Positions 42,478 to 50,358 of a DNA stretch of 64,000 nt are shown here, piece by piece. Within the stretch, counting starts at the first letter, position 1, and each line of letters opens with the position of its first letter. Origin of the DNA: Bacteroidota bacterium. GTDB lineage: Bacteria > Bacteroidota > Bacteroidia > Chitinophagales > BACL12. The notes beneath the pieces were generated by a model that searched no databases, was not told the DNA's origin, and saw only the letters and a list, made by a program, of their open reading frames with translations. Both the position numbers and the translations under genes were made by a program. The stretch is from contig JADJJZ010000030.1 of the NCBI GenBank assembly GCA_016706255.1, positions 176,466 through 240,465 on the forward strand, read 5' to 3'.

Positions 42478-43454
42478 TATTTCACCTGAACCCGAATACC
42501 TTCACTATGGCTGGTGAACTCAGGAGCATACATACATTGAATTGTAGTAATACCATTACTGAAATTACCACTGTGTGCAACACGCAACGGATACTCAAAT
42601 ACATAGGTTCCTTTATTTAAATAAGCGATAAAGAAATTAGTAGCGGCATCGCCGGTTGCTTCGTAATAACCAAGTCCGTCTTGCCATTTGTATTGACTCA
42701 TTACATTTACAGGTTCAAACCCACTGGCGCGCATGTCTTTCATGTGCACATATTCCATATTTCTGTCAACACGAATTTCAATTCTTACTTTAATTAAATC
42801 ACCAACATGTAATTCCACGTTGTCGGTTACCGGTTTAATTACCGGTCCGCTCGCGGTATTTTGTTGCAGAAACAATTGTTTTTTAATCTGCAGGTTATTG
42901 TCTGATGCTGTTACTTTATCAATATCTTCAAAATATTGCCAATGCATGGCACCATAACTCAAGGTGTTTTTAGCAGGTGGTGTTACCGATACTTTTCCGT
43001 AATCAGATTGGACTGCATCTCCCAACCAGTTTGTTTTAAAATAACCGGTTCCGGCTTCAACACTTTCGGGCTTAACCAATAATTTACCAACTGTAATAAT
43101 AGCCAGTTCTTTATTACTCAATAAATTATCTCCCCTTAATAATAAAGCATAACAAGCTTCGGCAGTGGCACGTGTTGTTTTCCAGTCTGTGGTTTGTTTC
43201 TGGCGCAATAACCAAACTTGCAATGCCTGCACGGATGTTTCATCTTTAGCAACTTCTCCAAATACCTCTATCATTAATGCCTGAGTTTCAACAGGAGCCT
43301 GATACCAGTAATATCCGGAAATGTTTTCTTTCCAATACATACCCATCTCTTCACTATTCAAACTAAATTCTTTAATTGATTTAACAGCGGAATTTGCAGT
43401 TGCAGTTTCGTTATTGCGATTCATTAATAAGGCAATCATTCCTTTTTCATACAA
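42477..43454 (-). CDS. A2M fragment 5 (C-terminal TED and receptor-binding region)
   Basis: 325 codons in the last frame, beginning at MYEKGMIALLMNRNN (helical part of the thioester domain, paired helices WLLRQKQTTDWKTTRATAEACYALL) and running into the beta-sandwich at the C-terminus (YGKVSVTPPAKNTLSYGAMHWQYFEDID...MRASGFEPVN). The protein ends ...HSEGIRVQVK. It cannot function alone, since it lacks the thioester and all upstream MG domains. Confidence 0.6.
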   Translation of the reverse strand: MYEKGMIALLMNRNNETATANSAVKSIKEFSLNSEEMGMYWKENISGYYWYQAPVETQALMIEVFGEVAKDETSVQALQVWLLRQKQTTDWKTTRATAEACYALLLRGDNLLSNKELAIITVGKLLVKPESVEAGTGYFKTNWLGDAVQSDYGKVSVTPPAKNTLSYGAMHWQYFEDIDKVTASDNNLQIKKQLFLQQNTASGPVIKPVTDNVELHVGDLIKVRIEIRVDRNMEYVHMKDMRASGFEPVNVMSQYKWQDGLGYYEATGDAATNFFIAYLNKGTYVFEYPLRVAHSGNFSNGITTIQCMYAPEFTSHSEGIRVQVK

Positions 43455-43521
43455 ACTGTATTTATTCCAGAATTTTTCACCTGACCAAGGAAATACATTT
43501 TTGCTTCCTGTTGTTCTTTAT

Positions 43522-43950
43522 TTAACGCAACACGATTTTCAGGGAAATAACTGATTGCATATAAATATTGTAGTAAGGTATTACCGGAACATAATTCACT
43601 TTATCTACTTTATATTTATCGAGATTGCGATAATCCTCTTCCATACGATTATTGCAATACACCAATGCTTTATCAAGCATACCATTCAATTTATCGTTAT
43701 TGTTGGCATCTTCAATTCCTAATTGTTTTAGATGTGCCAGTCCGGTAACAATATATTGTGTGATATAACGGTCATCCTCATATCCTTTAAACCATGGCCA
43801 ACCGCCATTAGGTAATTGCATTTGTTCCAATTTGTTTAATGCAGACTGTAATTCATTATTCATTCTGTTCATATCAAACAAAAGGGCAACACGTTTTTTG
43901 CGTTCGGTCTCATCTTGTGCCTGCAATACCCATGGTGTTTCTTCCAACAA
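43522..43950 (-). CDS. A2M fragment 4 (part of the thioester domain)
   Basis: 142 codons, LLEETPWVLQAQDETERKKRVALLFD...LPNGGWPWFKGYEDDRYITQYIVTGL. This is the alpha-alpha barrel just after the thioester in A2M proteins. It ends in a wrong-frame tail (MQSVISLKIVLR) after the fourth frameshift. The short stretch between fragments 4 and 5 is readable in the third frame (AISYFPENRVALNKEQQEA). Confidence 0.55.
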   Translation of the reverse strand: MLEETPWVLQAQDETERKKRVALLFDMNRMNNELQSALNKLEQMQLPNGGWPWFKGYEDDRYITQYIVTGLAHLKQLGIEDANNNDKLNGMLDKALVYCNNRMEEDYRNLDKYKVDKVNYVPVIPYYNIYMQSVISLKIVLR

Positions 43951-43958
43951 TAATTCTT

Positions 43959-44720
43959 TTAATTCCTGATTTTTTCAAGATTGGAAGTAAGCGATGCAGG
44001 ATTATTTTTCCATGAATCAAATACACGTTTTATTTCAGGATCTGAATTTGCGATATGGTAAGCAATACTGTTTGAATAATATCTGCTAAACACTTGTTCT
44101 GCACATTCATAAGGATATTCCATCATATACGGCAGGGCCTGAACAGCATACCATGCAGGGTTTGAGGTATATTCAAGGGTCAAACTTTGATTGCGGATGG
44201 TGGATGATTTTCCTGAGTTAATTAATTTATCAAAAGAAAATACTTTCGACTGATTACCTCTAACCCAAAGCGGCATTGCTTCGGTAACTAAAATGCGATT
44301 ACTTAAAACCGGCAATGCATTTTCTTCACCATCGGTAAATGTTCCTGATGCGGCTTTTACTTTATACACGATAGCGTCATAACCTTCAGGAATTTTTAAT
44401 TTCCAGCTCACCGCGGCGCTACCTTTTGCGGCAGTTGTGAATTCTACTACCGGAATTGTATTTGCAAATGCTGCATCAATTGGCTGCATCGTTAATGCAT
44501 CAAATAATTCGAGACTTGCTTTTCCGCTTAAACTATTTTCGGTGAGGTTCGACACTTTTGCAGTAAATACCAACTCATCACCTTCTCTTAAAAAGCGCGG
44601 CGCATTTGGTTGAATCATTAATTCTTTTTGCGTAATTACCTTATCGAATAATTGTGCGCTTTGCAAATCTTTAGTGTGTGCAAATGCCATAAAATTCCAG
44701 GTTGTAAGGGCTTCAGGCAT
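43959..44720 (-). CDS. A2M fragment 3 (thioester-containing)
   Basis: 253 codons starting MPEALTTWNFMAFAHTKDLQ. It contains the MG9/CUB-like connection and the thioester motif in EYPYECAEQVFSRYYSN, where Cys and Gln would form the reactive bond. It ends early at LEKIRN because one A appears to be missing from a run of A on the coding strand (T-run 43970-43975 on the + strand). Confidence 0.6.
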   Translation of the reverse strand: MPEALTTWNFMAFAHTKDLQSAQLFDKVITQKELMIQPNAPRFLREGDELVFTAKVSNLTENSLSGKASLELFDALTMQPIDAAFANTIPVVEFTTAAKGSAAVSWKLKIPEGYDAIVYKVKAASGTFTDGEENALPVLSNRILVTEAMPLWVRGNQSKVFSFDKLINSGKSSTIRNQSLTLEYTSNPAWYAVQALPYMMEYPYECAEQVFSRYYSNSIAYHIANSDPEIKRVFDSWKNNPASLTSNLEKIRN

Positions 44721-44788
44721 TGTGAATGTAAATGCAATATTACCCTCGGCATCGGTTGTAAGGTGGGGATAAAAGAATGCGGTTTCAT

Positions 44789-46210
44789 TTAAATTTGTTC
44801 TGGTAGCAACCTGATCAAGCGGTGGCGCAACCGAGGCATTTGTTGGACTTTATCCTCTAATTTTATTTGAGTGTCTAAACCTAATCCGAATTCTTCATTA
44901 GAAGCCTTATTTTTTTCTACTTTACCATCTCCGAGCGACTCGGTCATAGCAGCCATAACCGGCATATCTGCGCGACTACCTTTAATACTCAGGTCACCAT
45001 CATAAAAATAATAATTTCCTCCACTCCAGTATAAACCAAACCAGTTGAGTGCATCGTAAGAAAATCCTACATAACTTCCTGTTCTCCACCAGTCGTTATC
45101 GGTATAAACAAAACCCCGACTGTTTTCGAATGTTGCGCCTGACCAGTAGCGATAATTATAAAATCCGGGCCAGCTAATGGTATTCCAGTAATGACCGGTA
45201 AAAGCATCGAGTGAGGCATCGTACATGTTTGCCAATAATTCTGCGGCAATTTTTTCGCCGTTGTTTCCTGAAATTTTTATTTTCCAGGTTTCGGTTGCGC
45301 CGGGCTGCAACTTATCGCGATGTGTTTCTAATTCTACTTTTAGGTTTTTATTATCCCAAGGCACATTAATAAAATATTGCTGATTAAAAAAGCGGCCATC
45401 TTTAATAAAACAAATTTGTGCAGATAAACCACCGCGGTCGGCTTCAGTTATCGGGATTTCGATATCCATCATGCTGGAGTTGCTGCCGCGATTGCCCATA
45501 TCTGGAAAGGTAATCCATTTGCGAGCGCTGGTTCCATCGGCGCGACTAATTTCCAATAAGGCGGTAACATTTTTTGCACTGCTACCAATATTGATTATGG
45601 CATTTTCGCCTGGCTGATAATTTTTACTTACGGTAGTAGTAAAATTATATTCAGGTGTTACGCTATAATTACCTTCATTTAAAATACTCAGGTATTTAAC
45701 TACTTTAATTATTTCACCACTTTTATCTACAGTGCTGATTTCCATTTTATAAATACCTTGTTTTAATGTAGCAGTATTTAAAACAACAGAGTCAGTTTTT
45801 TCGTTGTTACAGGTTGCTTCTAAAAGGCTGTTGAGCACTGGCCATTTATATATATTATTTTCATCCGCATATAAATCGTTTGGAAATAATTTATTGTATT
45901 CGGCTTTGCTCAAAATTTGAACGTCAGGCTGTTGCCAGGTTCTGTCGCGATACAATTTATTAGGTGAATCAATTGCAAAAAGTGAAATTTTACCGCTTGT
46001 TGACAATGGAGAACCATTTAAATTATTGGTTGTAATTTTTACGATTGTATTTTTTCCGGTTGTTGAACTAACGGGAACATCTGCAAATACATTTACTGAT
46101 GTATATCCTACTGTTACATATGCCTGTGTGCTGCGGGTTTCTCCCGGAAACATCGGTAATATCGGCATAAACTGTATAAGAAAACTGTGGTAATAATTTT
46201 TTATCTGCAT
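44789..46210 (-). CDS. A2M fragment 2 (central MG domains)
   Basis: 473 codons in a frame that becomes meaningful at ETRSTQAYVTVGY; the 25 residues before it are out of frame. It holds MG5-MG7-type beta-sandwiches (SVNVFADVPVSSTTGKNTIVKI, GENAIINIGSSAKNVTALLEIS, LQPGATETWKIKISGNNGEKIAAELLANMYDASLD) and a Tyr/Trp/Gly-rich stretch that may be the bait region (about 44960-45160). It ends out of frame at RLIRLLPEQI. Confidence 0.6.
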   Translation of the reverse strand: MQIKNYYHSFLIQFMPILPMFPGETRSTQAYVTVGYTSVNVFADVPVSSTTGKNTIVKITTNNLNGSPLSTSGKISLFAIDSPNKLYRDRTWQQPDVQILSKAEYNKLFPNDLYADENNIYKWPVLNSLLEATCNNEKTDSVVLNTATLKQGIYKMEISTVDKSGEIIKVVKYLSILNEGNYSVTPEYNFTTTVSKNYQPGENAIINIGSSAKNVTALLEISRADGTSARKWITFPDMGNRGSNSSMMDIEIPITEADRGGLSAQICFIKDGRFFNQQYFINVPWDNKNLKVELETHRDKLQPGATETWKIKISGNNGEKIAAELLANMYDASLDAFTGHYWNTISWPGFYNYRYWSGATFENSRGFVYTDNDWWRTGSYVGFSYDALNWFGLYWSGGNYYFYDGDLSIKGSRADMPVMAAMTESLGDGKVEKNKASNEEFGLGLDTQIKLEDKVQQMPRLRHRLIRLLPEQI

Positions 46211-48617
46211 TTAAATCAGCTAAAGCAATAAAATCAATTTTGAAATTACCTTCAGCATCGGTATAAGCAACACCATTGGTAATTTCCACATCAGCACTCA
46301 TTGGTGCCGGTTTCCACCACCTGTCGTAATTGTAATAATAATACGGATAAAAAGTATTTCTAACCACCCGATAAGCAACTTTCGCGTTATCGATATTTGC
46401 GCCGGCATAAGAAACAGCTTTTCCTGTTACGGAAATACTATCTCCCAAAACATAATTACCGGTTACGGGATTGGTACTTACTGAAAACGTAGGGCGTTTA
46501 TATTCTTCAACAGAAAAATAAGCAGAACCCGATTCACTTTGAATACGCATTTGTCCGGTAAGCCCGGAAGCTGGCGCGGTAAAGGTTCCGCTAAATGAGC
46601 CGTACTGGTTTGTGGTTAAATCGAGACTTGCAATTTTTTGTGCATTAACATCATAAAATGTAACAGTGGATTTCTGATTTTCCATTACATTTTGTGTTTT
46701 GCCATCAGCACTGCGCTCAACTAAAATACCTTTAAAATAAATAGTTTGTCCCGGGCGATAAATGGCGCGGTCGGTAAAGAAATAGGTATTTTGTGTGGTG
46801 TTATTATTTGCTTTGTATTGTTTGGAGATGTAATAATTATTATCAGCATCTAAAAAATCGTTACCTTTTTTAATACTGAAATTAAAATAATAATAATCAG
46901 CAACAAGTGGGTCATTAACGGAAAACAAACCATTATTATCTGTTGTATATTTTTTTAATTCTCTATAGTTGTAATCGCGTTTGTTATAATCATAGTCTTT
47001 GCGATATGTTTGAATGGTTGCTCCTGAAATTGGTTTACCTGTTGTGCGGTCCAATACATAAAAATCTTTATTAGGTGCATTGTTATAATCATTTCCTGAA
47101 GCAATATAACTGAGGTTGCTTATCCATATTTCCTGAGCAACTAATTTATTTGATGTGCTTACGAATTTCGCATTTTCGCTGGCAATTAAATAATAACTTC
47201 CCAGTGGTAACGCATCAATTTTTACTTCGGTAAAATGTTGTTGATAGTCGCCATCAACGGGCAGTGGTTGATTCCAGCTTTTAACCACCGGAAATTTTTC
47301 GAGCTCGGCAAATTTAACATCGTATTCCATAGCTTCAACACGACTCATGTCTTCGGAGCTGATTTTTACCAATTTAAAAAACAGGGTGTCGATGTTTTTA
47401 AAACTCACACCTGCGCGGAATGGTTTATCCGGAACATTTACGCGTTCAGCAGTAATGGTATATTCTTTTTGTTGGATGGTTATTTTTAAAGCAGCACAAT
47501 TTTTTGCACCTATGCTGTTTGGAAAAGCGGCAATGGCAGCGTTGCAAATGTCGATGGCAATTTTGTTCTCCCATTTATTTTCATCACCGGCGAGAGGTTG
47601 ATAATTAGTACCTTTGCTGTAATGTTCTGTTGCAATTAAATAACTAATTTGTGTTGAGCTGCTGTCTTTACGATATAATTTTTCTTCTGCTATTAATGCA
47701 CTTAAATAAAGACTGTCGGTATTCAGATTTACGGCATTGTTTTTAGCAAATGCCAAACGTTTAATATCTAAATCGACTAAAGCTGCGGGTTGCGGGTCAT
47801 ATATATGTGCAATAGTTAAATCCTGTAAAATGCGCAACGCCAATAATTTTTTCGATGCATTATTATCACCACTAAATTCATGCCCTGCGAACGCTTTATT
47901 GCTGCCAAATATAACCGGATTGTCCATTTTAAACGAATAAGCCGGCTCGGTTATATACACTTCATCGTTCATTAAAAAATCAAGTGTGCGGTGTGCGAGA
48001 AAATCGTAAACGGTTGGGCGCAACATTTTTCCGTAAGCATCACCCTCAATTAAAATGGCGCTGTATTTATTAATTTTTACTTTTTTTAATTCTTCACGAT
48101 TTTGAATAGAAGCAACATATAAATCGTATGTTTTTTGGTGTAAAGATTTTATATCCCATGTGCTGATATCGTCATTTTTAAAATCGACAGTTGTGCTGCG
48201 ATTTGAAAATTTCCAGCGATTATTTTGATAATAACTCCAATAAATTTCGGCTAACAGATTTTGGAAAATACTTTTAGTAACACCGGTGGCCAATTCTGTT
48301 TCCGCTGCAAAAAGGTTAATGGCTTTTACTTGTGCATCTTCCTGCACCATGTTTATGTACTTTGCTTTATATATAACGGCTTTTATTAATTGCCCGTCGT
48401 TTTTATCGGTTTTCGCAAAGGTGTAAATTGTTTCAACTGCTTTTAAAGCAGATTCGGGCAGGCCCTGGTTTTCGAGGGAGTCTACCACTTTCCATTCGGC
48501 ATCATAACCCTGCCAATTGCTGTATTCGGGATTTTTCATAGTTTGAAATGTAATTGCTGAAATCACGGCTCCTGCTAACATTAAAATGGCAACGAGCATT
48601 ATACTTTTCCGCTTCAT
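46068..48617 (-). CDS. A2M fragment 1 (N-terminal anchor and first MG domains)
   Basis: 849 codons. An N-terminal transmembrane/signal segment (about 7-26) is followed by a helical N-domain (about 30-300). MG modules then include the family hallmark TDRAIYRPGQTIYFKG at about residue 612-627. The frame is lost after ADITDVSG; the last 20 or so residues (RNPQHTGICNSRIYISKC) are wrong-frame. Alone it would give an anchored protein without thioester. Confidence 0.65.
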   Translation of the reverse strand: MKRKSIMLVAILMLAGAVISAITFQTMKNPEYSNWQGYDAEWKVVDSLENQGLPESALKAVETIYTFAKTDKNDGQLIKAVIYKAKYINMVQEDAQVKAINLFAAETELATGVTKSIFQNLLAEIYWSYYQNNRWKFSNRSTTVDFKNDDISTWDIKSLHQKTYDLYVASIQNREELKKVKINKYSAILIEGDAYGKMLRPTVYDFLAHRTLDFLMNDEVYITEPAYSFKMDNPVIFGSNKAFAGHEFSGDNNASKKLLALRILQDLTIAHIYDPQPAALVDLDIKRLAFAKNNAVNLNTDSLYLSALIAEEKLYRKDSSSTQISYLIATEHYSKGTNYQPLAGDENKWENKIAIDICNAAIAAFPNSIGAKNCAALKITIQQKEYTITAERVNVPDKPFRAGVSFKNIDTLFFKLVKISSEDMSRVEAMEYDVKFAELEKFPVVKSWNQPLPVDGDYQQHFTEVKIDALPLGSYYLIASENAKFVSTSNKLVAQEIWISNLSYIASGNDYNNAPNKDFYVLDRTTGKPISGATIQTYRKDYDYNKRDYNYRELKKYTTDNNGLFSVNDPLVADYYYFNFSIKKGNDFLDADNNYYISKQYKANNNTTQNTYFFTDRAIYRPGQTIYFKGILVERSADGKTQNVMENQKSTVTFYDVNAQKIASLDLTTNQYGSFSGTFTAPASGLTGQMRIQSESGSAYFSVEEYKRPTFSVSTNPVTGNYVLGDSISVTGKAVSYAGANIDNAKVAYRVVRNTFYPYYYYNYDRWWKPAPMSADVEITNGVAYTDAEGNFKIDFIALADLNADKKLLPQFSYTVYADITDVSGRNPQHTGICNSRIYISKCICRCSR

Positions 48618-48717
48618 AATCAGTGTTGATTTTTTCCTAAGTTATACTAAAAAATGTAAATATTTTTTATTGAGATTCAGTTTATTAAAAATTGCATAAG
48701 TATGGCAACATTAAATT

Positions 48718-49299
48718 TCAGGTTTTGAGTTTTGATGCAGCCTTTTTCAGGTAAAGCATCAATACCACATCTATCCAAAAATGTGCACTCATAGCCGCGT
48801 AAATACCATATTTTGGCAATAAATAACCAAAACCGGCACTCACTACTAACAAAACTATGCCATAAATAAAAAGCGGTTTGTTTTTGGGGTTGAGATAACC
48901 ATGTAGTGCTATAAACAACGCAGCGGTAAGCCAGATGCCCAGCCAGGGTTGAATTGCACCTCTGAAAAGTAGCTCTTCGCCAATACCGGCACACAATGAT
49001 AATAAAATGATTTGCGGAAAACTCACCTTAAACCGCAACAATAAATCGGCAAAAAAATGACGGGTTCCATCCAACATTTTGAGCTGTAGTAGTATTGTGA
49101 GCGGAATAAGTGCAATTATGGCGTAAATTGTCCCAATAGCAACCTGGAAGGCTATGCTCCTTGCCGGATGTATTAATAACTGATAAAATAAACTTTTATG
49201 AAAAAAGTACATCAGCCCCAAACCAACCCCGCCAATACCAAAAAGCGTGACTAAGCCGGCAATTAATATGTAATATTTTGGATGTTTTATTGAATCCAC
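48718..49299 (-). CDS. CPBP-family intramembrane metalloprotease
   Basis: This 193-residue polytopic membrane protein is of the CAAX protease/bacteriocin-processing (Abi) family. The motifs are complete: E108-E109-x3-R113 in GEELLFRG, F129-x3-H133 in FIALHG and H173-x3-D177 in AHFWID. These form the glutamate-based intramembrane active site. Such proteins cleave within membrane or process peptides; the substrate is unknown. It overlaps the upstream lipoprotein gene by 13 bases and so is translated with it. The A2M gene follows downstream on the same strand, about 100 bp away. Confidence 0.92.
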   Translation of the reverse strand: MDSIKHPKYYILIAGLVTLFGIGGVGLGLMYFFHKSLFYQLLIHPARSIAFQVAIGTIYAIIALIPLTILLQLKMLDGTRHFFADLLLRFKVSFPQIILLSLCAGIGEELLFRGAIQPWLGIWLTAALFIALHGYLNPKNKPLFIYGIVLLVVSAGFGYLLPKYGIYAAMSAHFWIDVVLMLYLKKAASKLKT

Positions 49300-50294
49300 T
49301 TAATTACTGAAGAACTAAATTGTTTTGAAGTGGTAACATGCCCTTCATAAACATCGGAAAGATTTACGCCTTGCGTTACTTTTATCACTTTTGGCCAACC
49401 GGATTTTTCTTCTACTTCGCCGGTGCCTTTTATGTAAGCGCTAAATTTTATGTTGGCCATTTTTGCGGCTACATCAGCAGGAATTGCACTTTTATCGATA
49501 GCAATATCCACTTTAAAATTAATATAAGCGATGCCATCTTTTCTGTCGGCAAGTGTATAATTATTGGTTAAAGTAATTGGCACACCCTGCATTTGTGAAG
49601 CAGTAACGATTGTCCATTTATCACCAATTTTAATGGCCGTATCCGGATAATTTAAAAAATAATTTTCAAGATGTTCAGTTGGTGTTCCTAACTGAGCGGC
49701 TATCATTTGATCGGGAATATTTTGTTGGCCAACTACTGCCTTAACTTTTGCAATAATAGCCTCATAACCAAGTATATCAAGGGCTTCACCGGAGGGGGTC
49801 ATCAAAATGGTGAGGGGACTGTTTACGAGACAGTCTTCAATTTTACGGTTAATATCAGCTGATGGGTCGGCAAGTGGTTTATTATATTGATAATCGATTG
49901 TTGTTGTATCGGTTTTTATATTTTCGCGTGTATCGACCAATACGAATTCAATTTTATAATTTTCTTTATCCTTAGCAAGGATTTTCAAATTTACTTTTCC
50001 GTATTTTTTTGATTTATAACTAATTTTAAAAGTATCCTGCGATTCATCAAGGCTCATGCTTACATTACTTTCAACTACATATTTAGTGCCGATTTCAGGT
50101 TGAAAGCGTAAAATTATTTTTTCATCGGCGATTGGATTTTCCAAATTAATAGAAATAGCAGTATCGTTTTTCACGACAGCCAGTGTATCTTTATTTGTTT
50201 TATCTTTATCGTCAGAAACATTTTTTTTACAACCGAAAAAAACAGTTGCCGTTGTAAATAAAATCAGCAGTAAATATTTATTATTGTTCGACAT
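49287..50294 (-). CDS. Lipoprotein of unknown function (DUF6263-like)
   Basis: This 335-residue lipoprotein has the lipobox VFFGC with the lipidated Cys near residue 22. The body carries ILRFQPEIGTKYVVESNVSMSL, DYQYNKPLAD, SPLTILMTPSGEALDILGYEAIIAKVKAVVG, YPDTAIKIGDKWTI and TGEVEEKSGWPKVIKVTQGVNLS. This is the layout of DUF6263-type proteins, though my assignment rests on pattern memory. Probably periplasmic-facing on the inner or outer membrane. It is divergent from the helicase gene; exact -7 boxes for both directions lie between 50284 and 50347. The CPBP gene overlaps its 3' end. Confidence 0.75.
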   Translation of the reverse strand: MSNNNKYLLLILFTTATVFFGCKKNVSDDKDKTNKDTLAVVKNDTAISINLENPIADEKIILRFQPEIGTKYVVESNVSMSLDESQDTFKISYKSKKYGKVNLKILAKDKENYKIEFVLVDTRENIKTDTTTIDYQYNKPLADPSADINRKIEDCLVNSPLTILMTPSGEALDILGYEAIIAKVKAVVGQQNIPDQMIAAQLGTPTEHLENYFLNYPDTAIKIGDKWTIVTASQMQGVPITLTNNYTLADRKDGIAYINFKVDIAIDKSAIPADVAAKMANIKFSAYIKGTGEVEEKSGWPKVIKVTQGVNLSDVYEGHVTTSKQFSSSVIKWIQ

Positions 50295-50314
50295 TTTTTC
50301 CTTAATTACATTTG
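50284..50314 (+). promoter_or_regulatory. Promoter of the helicase-nuclease gene
   Basis: TTG (50284-50286), 20-base spacer and exact TACATTTG (50307-50314), about 45 bases before the ATG. The -33 element overlaps the start of the divergent lipoprotein gene. Confidence 0.55.
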
Positions 50315-50339
50315 TTTAGCGGCGTTGAGCCGGCAAGTG

Positions 50340-50347
50340 CAAAACTA
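50340..50347 (-). promoter_or_regulatory. -7 box of the divergent lipoprotein gene
   Basis: Exact TAGTTTTG on the minus strand, 45 bases before the ATG at 50294. CAAA at 50362-50365 on the + strand is too close (14 bases) to be an ideal -33 element. Confidence 0.4.
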
Positions 50348-50358
50348 CATGAAATAGC

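Larger units (their letters stand above)
42477..48617 (-). pseudogene. Alpha-2-macroglobulin family protein, split by five indels
   Basis: One gene of about 2,040 codons is interrupted by an apparent one-base insertion near 46138-46147 (VSG/ETRSTQA). Four apparent one-base deletions follow, near 44836-44846 (VQQ/ASVAPPLDQ), at the T-run 43970-43975 (LEK/NQELKELL), near 43554-43568 (YYNIY/AISYFPENRV) and at the T-run 43473-43477 (QVKK/FWNKYSLYEKG). Correcting these gives an unbroken bacterial A2M: N-terminal anchor, MG domains with DRAIYRPGQTIYFKG, the ANL segment TRTNLNETAFFYPHL...MPEALTTW, the thioester CAEQ (Cys codon 44103-44105) and the C-terminal receptor-binding region. Bacterial A2M traps foreign proteases in the periplasm. 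Either a recent pseudogene or a badly called stretch of sequence. Confidence 0.85.

Noticed and set aside
43454..46210. Programmed frameshifting in the A2M gene
   Set aside because: Five events of both signs are far more than any known recoding arrangement, and at least two sit in plain A/T runs.
48677..48994. Minus-strand 105-codon frame overlapping the CPBP gene
   Set aside because: It is a shadow of the CPBP coding sequence, which has all its catalytic motifs in the other frame.
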